Made by a program: the position numbers and the translations under genes. 64,000 bases of DNA from Haloquadratum walsbyi J07HQW1 (lineage in GTDB: Archaea > Halobacteriota > Halobacteria > Halobacteriales > Haloferacaceae): positions 914,758 through 978,757 of the forward strand of contig KE356560.1 in assembly GCA_000415965.1 (NCBI GenBank), written 5' to 3'. This document shows, one piece after another, positions 1 to 9,156 of this stretch (position 1 is its first letter; the number at the start of each line of letters is the position of its first letter). Below the pieces are notes generated by a model, which was not told where the DNA came from, did not search any database, and saw only the letters and a program-made list of their open reading frames with translations.

Positions 1-159
1 CCAGTACAAGAATAACGGATAGTGAAATCTCTCTGTGTTATCCAAATCAAGATCCAAATCCAAATCTAAGTCCAGATATAAGCCAAACTCAAATCTGCCC
101 TAAGACAGGTGTTCTGTTGTCGTTATAAATCAACGCTACGACCCCTCACACCTCATACA

Positions 160-906
160 TCACACGTCGTCGAACATGTTAGCGACTGCATCAGGTGACT
201 GCCGACCGGTCTTGACACTGCACTGTTCACCATTTTTATACTGAATAAACGCTGGTGCAGTTGATACCTCACTCTTGTGGCGGAACGACGGTGCGTTCTC
301 ACCATCGATCCCAGCGACAGCGACATCTGATGGAATAGCTTCAAGCATCGTATCAAGATCGGACTTAACGGCTCGACATGGATCGCAGCGTCGTTTCCAG
401 ACAGTTACCAATGCATCTGAGTGCTCTGTAATGAATGAGTCATATGACTCGTCTGTGAGCTCAGTAATCGCGTCTGGAACTGGTGACTCAGGATCGATCC
501 TCTTCACTACCTCAACCATCATTGCATGTGTCGCTGGGTCAAGCGCCCTATCAGTATAAGAGTCGATTGCAAGATAGCTAACAATATCTGCCCGTGATAC
601 GATATCTTCCTCAAGTCGAGTGATGGCATCTGACTCCTCAACGTCAAAGATATCTGTTATGGTCGTGACAATCCGTTCACGCGGGGCATCCATGTACGTG
701 TCATGATAGATCCGACGAATATCCTCGTATTCAGTCGTCGTCGCGAGTGTCCCATCATCATTCTCGACGAGTATATCAAGTTGGATGAGCCGATTGAGTG
801 CCGCTTCAGGCTCTGCTAATTCGGCAGTTCCTGTCGCGTCTGTGTCTATATGATCATGATCAGTATCAGTATCTACACTGTGGGTATCGTTTGACTCTGC
901 GGTCAT
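160..906 (-). CDS. Thioredoxin-like domain protein with acidic N-terminal extension
   Basis: The protein has 248 residues. The C-terminal part (about 150-248) looks like a thioredoxin fold: a hydrophobic strand, then KRRCDPCR with cysteines near residues 174 and 177, and later a TAPAF stretch that fits the cis-proline strand. The first 30 residues are rich in D, T and H and probably disordered. Residues 35-145 are a mostly helical acidic region that I do not recognise. There is no signal peptide, so it is likely cytosolic and redox active. It lies downstream of the ABC transporter operon in the same direction, with an 87-bp gap, and may or may not be cotranscribed. The active-site pair CDPC is unusual compared with the classical CGPC. 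Confidence 0.75.
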   Translation of the reverse strand: MTAESNDTHSVDTDTDHDHIDTDATGTAELAEPEAALNRLIQLDILVENDDGTLATTTEYEDIRRIYHDTYMDAPRERIVTTITDIFDVEESDAITRLEEDIVSRADIVSYLAIDSYTDRALDPATHAMMVEVVKRIDPESPVPDAITELTDESYDSFITEHSDALVTVWKRRCDPCRAVKSDLDTMLEAIPSDVAVAGIDGENAPSFRHKSEVSTAPAFIQYKNGEQCSVKTGRQSPDAVANMFDDV

Positions 907-993
907 TCTCTTTCCTCACTCATCCCGCGCACACCATGTGCATGTGCGTGTATGTAGATCTGCGTGTGTATCCATCTCTCGTTGTCTCACGAG

Positions 994-1818
994 CTACACT
1001 CCGAGATACCGTTCACGTGTTTCCTCGTCTGATCGAAGTTCGGCTGCAGTTCCATCGAACACTATCTGTCCATGATCAATCACATATGCGCGATCGGCGA
1101 GATTAATCGCCGCAGCCGCATTTTGCTCGACGAGGAGAATCGTCGTCCCAGTATCATTAATCCGCTCAATTGCATCCTCAACGTCCTCAATGATCTGTGG
1201 TGCGAGTCCCTCATATGGCTCGTCTAACAACATCAAATCAGTATTCTGTTTCAGCGCCCGTGCAATAGCAAGCATCTGCTGTTCACCACCTGAAAGCGTT
1301 CCTGCTTGTTGACTGCGCCGTTCATCGAGTCGCGGGAACTGATTATAAACTTCATCAGTCGTCATTCCCTCACCACCAGCTTCGACATCCCGACCCCATG
1401 TGTTTGATGCGTTATTTACGACCTCAGCCAAGTGTAAATTCTCTGCAACTGAGAGATTTGGAAAGATACGCCGTTCTTCAGGCACCAGTGAGATTCCACG
1501 AATCGAGATATCTTCGGCAGTGACGCCTGTTACGTCATTCCCGTCGAAGCGAATCGAGCCTGAGCGAACAGTTGGTGGTGTTGCGCCAGCGATTGATCGA
1601 AGTGTCGTTGTTTTTCCAGCACCGTTCCGCCCGAGAAGAGCACAGATTTCACCCTCCTTTACCATCATCGAAAGATCCCGGAGGATATGACTCTCATCAT
1701 AGTACGCATCAACGCTATTTAATCGAAGGAGTTCACGACCGCTTTCACTCTCACGGGCAGTGGTAGTTGATTCTCCTGTCTTTGCCGTCTTTGTCTCATC
1801 ATCTTCAAGTGTACTCAT
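994..1818 (-). CDS. livF: Branched-chain amino acid-type ABC transporter ATP-binding protein (LivF family)
   Basis: This is one of two ATPases of a HAAT-type importer. The 274 residues contain a Walker A motif GRNGAGKT (about 63-70), the signature LSGGEQQM near 180, and Walker B LMLLDEP. The phrase RGISLVPEERRIFPNLSVAENL is typical of LivF. The first 30 residues are an acidic, Thr/Ser-rich extension. Its start codon overlaps the stop of livG by 4 bp, so the two are translationally coupled. It is the last gene of the operon. The substrate (branched-chain amino acids, urea or short amides) cannot be read from the sequence. Confidence 0.93.
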   Translation of the reverse strand: MSTLEDDETKTAKTGESTTTARESESGRELLRLNSVDAYYDESHILRDLSMMVKEGEICALLGRNGAGKTTTLRSIAGATPPTVRSGSIRFDGNDVTGVTAEDISIRGISLVPEERRIFPNLSVAENLHLAEVVNNASNTWGRDVEAGGEGMTTDEVYNQFPRLDERRSQQAGTLSGGEQQMLAIARALKQNTDLMLLDEPYEGLAPQIIEDVEDAIERINDTGTTILLVEQNAAAAINLADRAYVIDHGQIVFDGTAAELRSDEETRERYLGV

Positions 1819-2651
1819 AGGTCAGCACCACCGAGATATGCCTCTTGAACATCTGGATTTCCACGAATCTCCTCTGGTGCGCCCTCCGCGATTACCCGTC
1901 CGCGATTGAGGACGATAATCCGATCTGAAATATTAAATACAATTTCCATGTCGTGTTCGACAAGCACGAATGTCAGATCGAGTGCTTGTTTTACCTCCTC
2001 GATTAGTTCGACTGTTGCGTTTGTCTCCTCAGGCGACATTCCAGCCGTCGGCTCGTCCATCAACAGTAGATCTGGCTCCGCAGCCAGTGCAATTCCAATC
2101 TCAAGACGCCGTTTATCTCCATATGGGAGGTCAGCCGCCGTCTCATCAGCGCTATCGAGCAATCCAACCGCCTCAAGGGTATCACGTGCCCGCTGATGCA
2201 CGTCAGTCAGACTATCTCGATGCGTAAGCAACTGGAAATCAAAAGCCCCGTTTTCAGCGGCAAGCCCGGCAATTTCAGCGTTCTCACGAACGGTTAAATC
2301 CGGGAAAATAGATGCCGTCTGGAACGACTTCGAGACACCACGCTGAACGACTTCATGTGGGTCGAGATTAACAATTGAGCTGTTTTTGAATCGAATATCA
2401 CCATCTGTCGGATCAAGACGTCGGGTGATCAGGTTGATTAATGTTGATTTGCCAGCGCCGTTCGGTCCAATAAGTGACACTTGCTCGCCACGCTCAACAC
2501 GAATGTTGACATCATCGGTTGCGACAAGTCCACCAAACTCCTTCGTAAGACCTCTTGTTTCGAGTAGTACATCGCCACTTGTGGTTGTTGCTGCGTGTGT
2601 CCCCGATACGTCTGTGTCTGTGTTTGTATTTGAGTCAGTATCGATACTCAT
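1815..2651 (-). CDS. livG: Branched-chain amino acid-type ABC transporter ATP-binding protein (LivG family)
   Basis: This is the second ATPase of the importer, 278 residues. Walker A is GPNGAGKST (about 62-70), Walker B is LLLMDEPTAGMSPEET, and an H-loop appears in VLVEHDMEIVF, the usual LivG wording. The ABC signature reads DLPYGDKRRLEIG, the degenerate LSGGQ form normal for LivG. A low-complexity D/T/N N-terminus of about 25 residues precedes the domain. Start and stop codons overlap the neighbouring genes by 4 bp on both sides, which indicates one polycistronic mRNA. Confidence 0.93.
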   Translation of the reverse strand: MSIDTDSNTNTDTDVSGTHAATTTSGDVLLETRGLTKEFGGLVATDDVNIRVERGEQVSLIGPNGAGKSTLINLITRRLDPTDGDIRFKNSSIVNLDPHEVVQRGVSKSFQTASIFPDLTVRENAEIAGLAAENGAFDFQLLTHRDSLTDVHQRARDTLEAVGLLDSADETAADLPYGDKRRLEIGIALAAEPDLLLMDEPTAGMSPEETNATVELIEEVKQALDLTFVLVEHDMEIVFNISDRIIVLNRGRVIAEGAPEEIRGNPDVQEAYLGGADL

Positions 2652-3802
2652 CGGTCCTCACCTCGAAGTCGAGATTCGATTGCCATGCGGAGATCTGAAA
2701 GTCCACCCCATAATCCGCGTGGGGCTGTCCAAATAACGATAACAAAGATCAATCCTAACAGAAGATGCCAGTATGTTCCAAAGTCATTAACCAGCACAAT
2801 GTCAGTGAATGGGATCTGTAACTGCTGGATTCCGCTGACGATATTCTCAACGTACAGATATAATCCAGCACCAAGGATTGGACCGAAGAGCGAGGCGGTC
2901 CCGCCGAGAACGACCATGATCACGATCTCACCGGATTCTGTCCAAAACAACGACTGTAATGGAACATATGACCCATGGATTGTGAACAGACTGCCGGCGA
3001 TGCCTGCAAATCCTGCAGAGACGATGAACGCCATCAGCTTGTATCGCCAGACGTTCAATCCAACAAACTTTGCCCGCTGTTCATTTTCACGGATTGCCCG
3101 GAATACCATTCCATACGGCGAATTCAAGATACGATAAGCAATTCCGACGGCAGCAACTGTAATAACACCGACAAAGGCGTACATCCACGTTCCAAGTAAC
3201 TCGCCAGCGAGCATCGGTAGCTCTGATTCAAGATGGAAGCTTCCGAATAGCGGACTCACATCAATGCCAGTGAGACCGTTCTCACCACCAGTTAATGATG
3301 CAAGGGGTGCAGCCGACATATAATACAGCATCTGTGCGAACGCGAGTGTGAGGATGCTGAAATAGATTCCACCACGACGAAGTGAGAGATATCCAAGTAC
3401 CCACGCAAATAGAACCGCGAATATCGTTCCCGAAGCAACCATCACAATTGGATCACTTGATACACGAAGTGAGACGATACCAGCGACATAGGCGCTGCCA
3501 CCCCAGAACGCGGCATGTCCAAATGAGAGTAACCCAGTGTATCCCAACAGGAGATCAAACCCGATGGCGAAGATTGCCCAAATGAGCATCAACGCGGCAA
3601 GATTTTGATATCCAAGAAGCAGGTCACTGATAATGGGTGCTCGCGCGAATATCCACGGAAAGAGCGCAACTCCGATTGCAGTCAACCCAATGACCGTTGC
3701 TTCCCGTTCACGAAACTGCTGGAGACGCTCGACCAGCGATGGGGCTTGTGGGTCATCAACAACTGTTGCTCCTTCACTGCTTGTCGCATCAGGGTCACTC
3801 AT
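2648..3802 (-). CDS. livM: Branched-chain amino acid-type ABC transporter permease (LivM family)
   Basis: The 384-residue membrane protein has about ten hydrophobic segments. The stretches GYTGLLSFGHAAFWGGSAYVAG and GGTASLFGPILGAGLY are characteristic of LivM permeases. An N-terminal cytosolic region of about 35 residues precedes the first membrane segment. It would pair with LivH to form the translocation pore. Its start overlaps the stop of livH by 4 bp. Confidence 0.93.
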   Translation of the reverse strand: MSDPDATSSEGATVVDDPQAPSLVERLQQFREREATVIGLTAIGVALFPWIFARAPIISDLLLGYQNLAALMLIWAIFAIGFDLLLGYTGLLSFGHAAFWGGSAYVAGIVSLRVSSDPIVMVASGTIFAVLFAWVLGYLSLRRGGIYFSILTLAFAQMLYYMSAAPLASLTGGENGLTGIDVSPLFGSFHLESELPMLAGELLGTWMYAFVGVITVAAVGIAYRILNSPYGMVFRAIRENEQRAKFVGLNVWRYKLMAFIVSAGFAGIAGSLFTIHGSYVPLQSLFWTESGEIVIMVVLGGTASLFGPILGAGLYLYVENIVSGIQQLQIPFTDIVLVNDFGTYWHLLLGLIFVIVIWTAPRGLWGGLSDLRMAIESRLRGEDR

Positions 3803-4821
3803 GGTGCCACCTCCTCACTACCGAAGATTCCCTGTGGACGCAACAGCAACACAAGTGCTGCAATCGCATACAACCCAACCTGTGACCATGGAGAGAAGTT
3901 GAGTGTAAACGCCCCAAGCGTCACTGATGGAAGTCCAATGAGCGTTACCTGAACGAGTCCAATAAGGAGTCCGCCGGCAACAGCACCAGTAATACTCCCA
4001 ATACCCCCAATAACAACGGTGAGAAACGCTGGAACAAGAATATTTGTCCCTACCGTCGGATTGACGACGCTGAGCGGTCCGCCGACCACACCAGCGACAC
4101 CCGCAAGGGCAGCTCCAATTCCAAACACGACGAGATATGGTCGATCAATTCGAACACCAAGAAGTCTGACCATTTCTGCATCACGTGTTCCGGCTCGAAC
4201 GATAAGTCCGAAATCAGTGTATTCGACAAGCGCATAGACAATCCCGACGAGCACAGCAGTAATTGCAATCACCCATAGTCGCCACTTGGGAAAGTTCCCG
4301 ACTATCGGAAGTGCAATCGGACCTGAAACTGGAATCCCTCCAAACCCACCAACTGCAAGCAGATTCTTTGGCTGATTGAACGGGAGGCTGTTGCTGCCGA
4401 AGAGAACACGAAACAGTTCTTGAACAACGATTGCAATGCCGAATGTTACAAGAATTTGATCGGTCTCAGGGCGATCATAAAATGACTGTGCAAGAAATCG
4501 CTCCATCGCAAGTCCGATAATGAAGACAACAAGTGGAACGAAAACCAATGCAGCAAAAAACCCGAGATCTAATCCAATCGTACTAAATCCCCACTCACGG
4601 AGCTTTCCGGACGTCAGTGACACATCAAGCGCGATCAGCAATCCAGCATAAGTTCCGATAACGTATAATGCGCCATGAGCAAAATTAACGAATTTGAGCG
4701 TTCCGAGAATAATCGAGAGACCAACTGCAAGAAGGACATATATTGCTCCTTGTTGAAGCCCATTGAGCAGTATGGTCATGACGTTTGCGAGAAGACTCAC
4801 AAGCCCCTCCCGTGATGCCAC
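3799..4821 (-). CDS. livH: Branched-chain amino acid-type ABC transporter permease (LivH family)
   Basis: The 340-residue membrane protein has eight or more hydrophobic segments. Family features include GLQQGAIYVLLAVGLSIILG near the N-terminus, VNFAHGALYVIG, and GGIGSITGAVAGGLLIGL near the C-terminus. It follows the binding-protein gene after a 107-bp gap, which probably allows separate mRNA levels for binding protein and permease, as is common in such operons (inference). It is the partner of LivM. Confidence 0.93.
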   Translation of the reverse strand: MASREGLVSLLANVMTILLNGLQQGAIYVLLAVGLSIILGTLKFVNFAHGALYVIGTYAGLLIALDVSLTSGKLREWGFSTIGLDLGFFAALVFVPLVVFIIGLAMERFLAQSFYDRPETDQILVTFGIAIVVQELFRVLFGSNSLPFNQPKNLLAVGGFGGIPVSGPIALPIVGNFPKWRLWVIAITAVLVGIVYALVEYTDFGLIVRAGTRDAEMVRLLGVRIDRPYLVVFGIGAALAGVAGVVGGPLSVVNPTVGTNILVPAFLTVVIGGIGSITGAVAGGLLIGLVQVTLIGLPSVTLGAFTLNFSPWSQVGLYAIAALVLLLRPQGIFGSEEVAP

Positions 4822-4928
4822 CGCATAGTAATACTGGTATATGTTACTCTTTGTCTAGTCATATCTGTATCAATTATTGATTAAGACTTAAAGACTATGA
4901 TGAATTGTGTGAGTACCGCAGGAACCGA

Positions 4929-6329
4929 TTATTCGTAGGAACCGAGTTCGACCTCTGCTGCAGGACCAGCATCACAAGCATAGCCGACATCGTCCCGACT
5001 TGTGATTGTGACGACCTCGTAGTAACTTCCCTCAGATTGCTCACTTTCAGGCAGACCACGGACGACTGGTACATCCCGTTGTGCCTGATGATCGCATGCA
5101 CGCATCATCTCTTGACCCATACCGATATTGTCATACTCATATCCTTCGAGTTGCTTGATTACCTCTGGCGGATAGAACGTCCCAGCACGTTCAACTGCGG
5201 CAGCGTACTGTAGCGTTTGTGCGTATGCTAATTGAGCTGGTCCTGATGGAATTCGGTCATATTCGTCTTGGAAGACCTGTGTGAATTCATTTGATGGGGT
5301 ATTATCAATCTGTGCTGTCCATGCAACTGTCCCGAAGACATCCTCAATTGCACCGCCTGCGGCTTGTGCCATTGGGCGATTGTACAACGGAACCATAATC
5401 TCCATGTCCTGATCAAGCCCAGCCTCAACAGCTTGCTGAACCGAATTTGCACCATCAAGTCCATAATGATTTAGAATAAGGACGTCAGGATTTTCATTTG
5501 CGGCTTCTGAGAGATAACTTGAAAAGTCAGTTGTTCCCAGTGGTGTCGCCACAGTATCAATCTGTGACCATCCAGCGACATCCGTCATGAACTGCTCCAT
5601 CGATGCTTGCTGGGTTTGCCCCCAACTGTAATCAGCATACAATTGATAGAAGCTGAGATCTGATCCGTATTCTTCCCTGACGACTGGTGCAAGTGCCTGA
5701 CCAGTCATGTACGCGTTGAACACCTCACGGAAGCCATATCGAACGGCATCCTTTCCAGTCGTATCGTTCGAGTGGGTGAGACACGCCATGAACGGCACAT
5801 TCTGATTTTGACAGAGTCCCTGGACAGCAATAGCCACTGCTGAGGATGATCCACCACTGATCATCACAGCATTATCACGCTGAATCATTCGCGAGGCTGA
5901 TTGTCGAGCCGTATCGGCGTCCGTTGCGGTATCACCGTCGACGTAATCGATTGTGAAGTCAAGAACTCCATCACCAGAGAGGTCATCGAACTGTGAGTCA
6001 ACCCATCCTCCGCCGTTATTCAGATGTTTGACCGCAAGTTCATATGCTCGAAGCTCATCCTGTCCCTCTGAGGCGTATGGTCCTGACTGTGGGACGTTGA
6101 ACCCGAATGTCGCGGTATCACCGTCAATCGGGAAGTTTCCAAGTGCGGGGTACTCCTCACTACTGCTGTCACTCGAAGCGTCATCGGATCCTGACTCACC
6201 ACCACCGTCGCCGCTGTCATCGCCACCACCGCCACCAGCACACCCAGCAAGTCCAGCGATTCCAACAGTACTTGCACCTGCTGCTTTCAGTACATCACGC
6301 CGATGGAGAGAATCATTATCTCGCACCAT
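4929..6329 (-). CDS. ABC transporter substrate-binding lipoprotein (Liv/Urt type, Tat-exported)
   Basis: The 466-residue protein starts with a twin-arginine signal (HRRDVLKAAG, Arg 10-11) and a lipobox ending at Cys30 (GLAGC). A Gly/Ser/Asp-rich linker of about 30 residues follows, typical of haloarchaeal lipoproteins anchored outside the membrane. The mature part is a type I periplasmic binding fold, with GFNVPQSGPYASEGQDELRA and MISGGSSSAVAIA resembling amino acid/urea binding proteins. It is the first gene of the operon and would hand ligand to LivHMGF. Ligand identity is not deducible. Confidence 0.9.
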   Translation of the reverse strand: MVRDNDSLHRRDVLKAAGASTVGIAGLAGCAGGGGGDDSGDGGGESGSDDASSDSSSEEYPALGNFPIDGDTATFGFNVPQSGPYASEGQDELRAYELAVKHLNNGGGWVDSQFDDLSGDGVLDFTIDYVDGDTATDADTARQSASRMIQRDNAVMISGGSSSAVAIAVQGLCQNQNVPFMACLTHSNDTTGKDAVRYGFREVFNAYMTGQALAPVVREEYGSDLSFYQLYADYSWGQTQQASMEQFMTDVAGWSQIDTVATPLGTTDFSSYLSEAANENPDVLILNHYGLDGANSVQQAVEAGLDQDMEIMVPLYNRPMAQAAGGAIEDVFGTVAWTAQIDNTPSNEFTQVFQDEYDRIPSGPAQLAYAQTLQYAAAVERAGTFYPPEVIKQLEGYEYDNIGMGQEMMRACDHQAQRDVPVVRGLPESEQSEGSYYEVVTITSRDDVGYACDAGPAAEVELGSYE

Positions 6330-6559
6330 AGAATCTATGGGAGGCTCTGTCTTTAATAATTGTTTTGGCTAAATATCCTAACGGTGTGTTATGATTGGTA
6401 ATAACTAATTATAATAAATTAGTGTGTAATAATACCATTTTAGGACATGTGCATCTCACGTGATAACATACTCATGTATAAACGCTGAAATATACTATCA
6501 CAACTGATCAGAGGTATTCGTCCATTGCACTGAAGTACCGACCCATCGAAGGACTCTGT
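6330..6559. promoter_or_regulatory. Divergent promoter region with AT-rich palindrome
   Basis: This 230-bp region lies between the divergent binding-protein gene and the acetyltransferase gene. It is strongly AT-rich. At 6405-6422 it holds a palindrome with arms CTAATT and AATTAG around a 6-nt centre, which could be an operator. Several TATA-like stretches are present on both strands, so the exact promoter cannot be chosen. Confidence 0.4.
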
Positions 6560-7312
6560 ATGGATATTCGCGACGCAACTATTGAAGATATCGAGGAGAT
6601 TCGCGATGTCGCACGTGAGTCACTCGCCGCTTCATACGGACACGCAATCGACGATACCGTCATTGATGCCGCAATTGAAGAGTGGTATAGCGAAGATGCG
6701 CTTCAAGAAACGCTCACCGACGACGAGGCGGTCTTTGTGCTTGCCGTTGACGATGGCGGACCAATCGGGTTCGCACAGAGTGATCTTGTTACCGGTCGCG
6801 AAACAATTGGATATATCGACTGGCTTCATGTTGAACCGGATCATCGCGGTATGGGTATCGGTTCGCAACTTCTCTCTCGACTTCGGCAGGCGCTGATGAA
6901 CGCCGGTGCAGATCGACTTGAGGGTCGTGTTCTCACAGAAAATGAAACCGGTCTTGGTTTCTATGAGGATCAAGAATTCAGTGTTGCCGGGAAGCGGACG
7001 GTTACCATCTACGATGAAACATTCACCGAACGCGTATACTCGCTATTTATCGACTCCACTGAGAAATCCGCGGCGAATAAACAGCAAACAGAAGCGGGTG
7101 AAACAGTGTATATTGCATACGATGAAACCGTCCGTGGATCAGAAGCCCCATTCTTTGCTGTGTATCTTGATGAAGATCATGAAGAACGATACGGGTGGTT
7201 CTGTGGTGCTGATGAAAGTCTAGACGTTGCGATGGATACAATGGAACGTATCGAGTGTACCGCTTGCGGGAATCAACGGAGACCAGTCCGATGGGATGCT
7301 GCATATCTGTGA
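6560..7312 (+). CDS. GNAT N-acetyltransferase fused to a C-terminal zinc-finger-like domain
   Basis: The 250-residue protein starts MDIRDATIEDIEEI. Residues 1-150 form a GNAT fold; the acetyl-CoA loop is seen in VEPDHRGMGIGSQLL. After a short linker (about 165-180) the C-terminal domain contains GWFCGADES and a paired CTACGNQRRP, followed by WDAAYL. I recall this as the DUF5816-type haloarchaeal domain often attached to GNAT enzymes (not checked). The acceptor substrate is unknown. The gene stands alone, divergent from the transporter operon. Confidence 0.85.
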   Translation: MDIRDATIEDIEEIRDVARESLAASYGHAIDDTVIDAAIEEWYSEDALQETLTDDEAVFVLAVDDGGPIGFAQSDLVTGRETIGYIDWLHVEPDHRGMGIGSQLLSRLRQALMNAGADRLEGRVLTENETGLGFYEDQEFSVAGKRTVTIYDETFTERVYSLFIDSTEKSAANKQQTEAGETVYIAYDETVRGSEAPFFAVYLDEDHEERYGWFCGADESLDVAMDTMERIECTACGNQRRPVRWDAAYL

Positions 7313-7737
7313 CATCCTGACCCATTCTCGTTCAGCCATTGATGCAGAAAGATTCCATATCGAGATGAGAATCGATTCTATTGCATGTCCTTATGATGCG
7401 GAAAACGTCTCAACAAAACGCACGAATGACACTTCGATGATAGACTATTCGTACATCCAAAATCAAGAATCTATCACAAGAGTGTCTCTTCGAGCTGTGA
7501 TGGCTCTCGGTGCTCATACACAATAGTTGAATACCACTTTGTAAACTACGAGGTCACATCCTAATGTATTATACACGCATTGTCGCTCACTGTGTTCGAT
7601 ATGTCGTCAATATTTAATTTTCTCGTAACCGCGCCAACTACCGGTCAGTGTTACAATAGTTCTCAAATATTGATCGATAAATATTATTCACAGTTGGTGT
7701 CAGTATTCATTTTTCGCTGGGCTCTCTCAGTATCGAT
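7313..7737. other. Intergenic region, no gene recognised
   Basis: This is 425 bp of AT-rich sequence between two plus-strand genes. I see no convincing coding region, RNA gene or repeat. A TATA-like TATTATTC at about 7682-7689 lies some 50 bp upstream of the next start codon and could belong to its promoter. Confidence 0.4.
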
Positions 7738-8157
7738 ATGACAACTAATCTCGCATTCGAGCACACACCAGATGGTCGAAAGATTGTGGTAGGTCGTGAA
7801 TTATCCGTCGGAAGAGATATTGCATGGAATCTATTGAGAAATACCCAGCAGTGGACTGAGTGGGGTCCCTCTGTACGTGCCGTTGAGTGCAATCAGCAAT
7901 TTATTGATATAGATACAACCGGTCGTGTTCAGACAGTTGGTGGCCTGTGGCTCCCATTTGAGATCACCAGCTGTATGTCATATCGCTGGCATTGGCGTGT
8001 TATGAGACTCCCCGCCACCGGGCATCGTGTCGATCAACCATCGACTGGGTCACCTCGTGAAGGCTGTCGAGTAATGTTTGAATTACCGATCCTCGCAGCG
8101 TGGTATATACCGGTCTGTTCCCGAGCACTTGACCGAATTGAGTCAATATTACTGTAA
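7738..8157 (+). CDS. SRPBCC-like (polyketide cyclase/START-type) small protein
   Basis: The 139-residue protein begins MTTNLAFEHTPDGRK. The pattern RDIAWNLLRNTQQWTEWGPSVRAVE near residues 25-50, followed by alternating strands and a C-terminal helix, matches small SRPBCC lipid- or ligand-binding proteins. The usual C-terminal helix is present (YIPVCSRALDRIESIL). No ligand or partner can be inferred. It is a single gene with no operon neighbour. Confidence 0.7.
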   Translation: MTTNLAFEHTPDGRKIVVGRELSVGRDIAWNLLRNTQQWTEWGPSVRAVECNQQFIDIDTTGRVQTVGGLWLPFEITSCMSYRWHWRVMRLPATGHRVDQPSTGSPREGCRVMFELPILAAWYIPVCSRALDRIESILL

Positions 8158-8458
8158 TAATCGGACACGATATCACGAATATCTCTCAACAAGAGGTGTA
8201 TTCGATTGCAATGTGTTGAGAGTCAACTGCAACACTATCGTTGTGGCGGTACTGTTTGTATCGAGAGTATGACTCATGGTAAGTATGTACTCCAATACCG
8301 CAAGGAGCATTCAAACGCGGTGTGCCCGGAACCAACGACATAGATTCTATTCTTAATGATCAAGAAAGCATCTCAGCGAGCTTTTATATGTTTAGATGCT
8401 GTGCAGCAACTTCACACACGAGGACAACGGACATCATACCACAGACCCTCACGAGCAT
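8158..8458. other. Intergenic region
   Basis: This is about 300 bp without a supported gene. Upstream start codons exist for the next gene (in frame from 8396), but its twin-arginine signal starts at 8459, so this stretch is more likely leader and promoter sequence. GCTTTTATATG at about 8380-8390 is a possible TATA box. Confidence 0.35.
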
Positions 8459-9154
8459 ATGGACAGACGAACATTCCTTGCAAGCACCGGTGCGACGACA
8501 ATGGTACTGACTGGTTGTCTTGGTGGAAACAACGAGACAAATTCATCGAGCGATACCGCAAGCTCAAGCTCAAGCGGTGGGCAATCGATTAACTCACATC
8601 CAGCAGCGAGTAATCTCGCTGCACAACCACGATTAGGCGACCTCGATAAATCTCAACATACAATCATTGCGTTTAAAGATCCATCCTGTCCACGATGTCG
8701 AGCATTCAAAGAATCAACTGTTCCAGAAATCAAACGCCAACTGATCAATCCAAATAAAGGGGCATACATACTCCGTAATTATCCAGTTGTCTATCCATGG
8801 GGAGAGCCTGCATCACAAGCATTAGAAGCAACCCTTGAACGTTCGGAAACTGCTCATTGGAAATTACAGAACTACTATTACGACATGCAGAGGGACCTCT
8901 CAACTGAGAACGTCCATGCGAAAACGCGGACATTTCTCGAATCAAACACGGAAATCACTGCAAGTGCTGTGATTGATGATGTCGACTCAGATGCATACAG
9001 CGATGCTGTCACAGCAGATATCAATGCCGCCGAAGAGGCTGACCTCGACGGGACGACGCCCTCGATTCTACTCTTCAGCGATGGACAGTATGTAACAACA
9101 GCAACAGGAAGTATCAGTTACGATGTGATTGCAACAGCACTTGGGGAGAACTGA
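8459..9154 (+). CDS. DsbA-like thioredoxin-fold lipoprotein (Tat-exported)
   Basis: From the ATG at 8459 the protein has 231 residues. I chose this start because it begins MDRRTFLAST, a compact Tat signal, with a lipobox ending at Cys20 (LTGC). A Ser-rich linker follows. The thioredoxin core contains DPSCPRCRAF with active-site cysteines 77 and 80 (CPRC), a helical insertion and a cis-proline strand at GTTPSILLF. This is the architecture of extracytoplasmic DsbA-type disulfide oxidoreductases. The stop codon is 2 bp before the start of the next gene, so both are probably one operon, and the pairing suggests a joint redox role. Confidence 0.82.
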   Translation: MDRRTFLASTGATTMVLTGCLGGNNETNSSSDTASSSSSGGQSINSHPAASNLAAQPRLGDLDKSQHTIIAFKDPSCPRCRAFKESTVPEIKRQLINPNKGAYILRNYPVVYPWGEPASQALEATLERSETAHWKLQNYYYDMQRDLSTENVHAKTRTFLESNTEITASAVIDDVDSDAYSDAVTADINAAEEADLDGTTPSILLFSDGQYVTTATGSISYDVIATALGEN

Positions 9155-9156
9155 CG

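Noticed and set aside
5953-6372. 139-codon plus-strand frame opposite the binding-protein gene
   Set aside because: It is antisense to the signal and linker region of a well-supported gene; its Ser/Pro-rich product reflects reverse reading of Gly/Ser/Asp codons.
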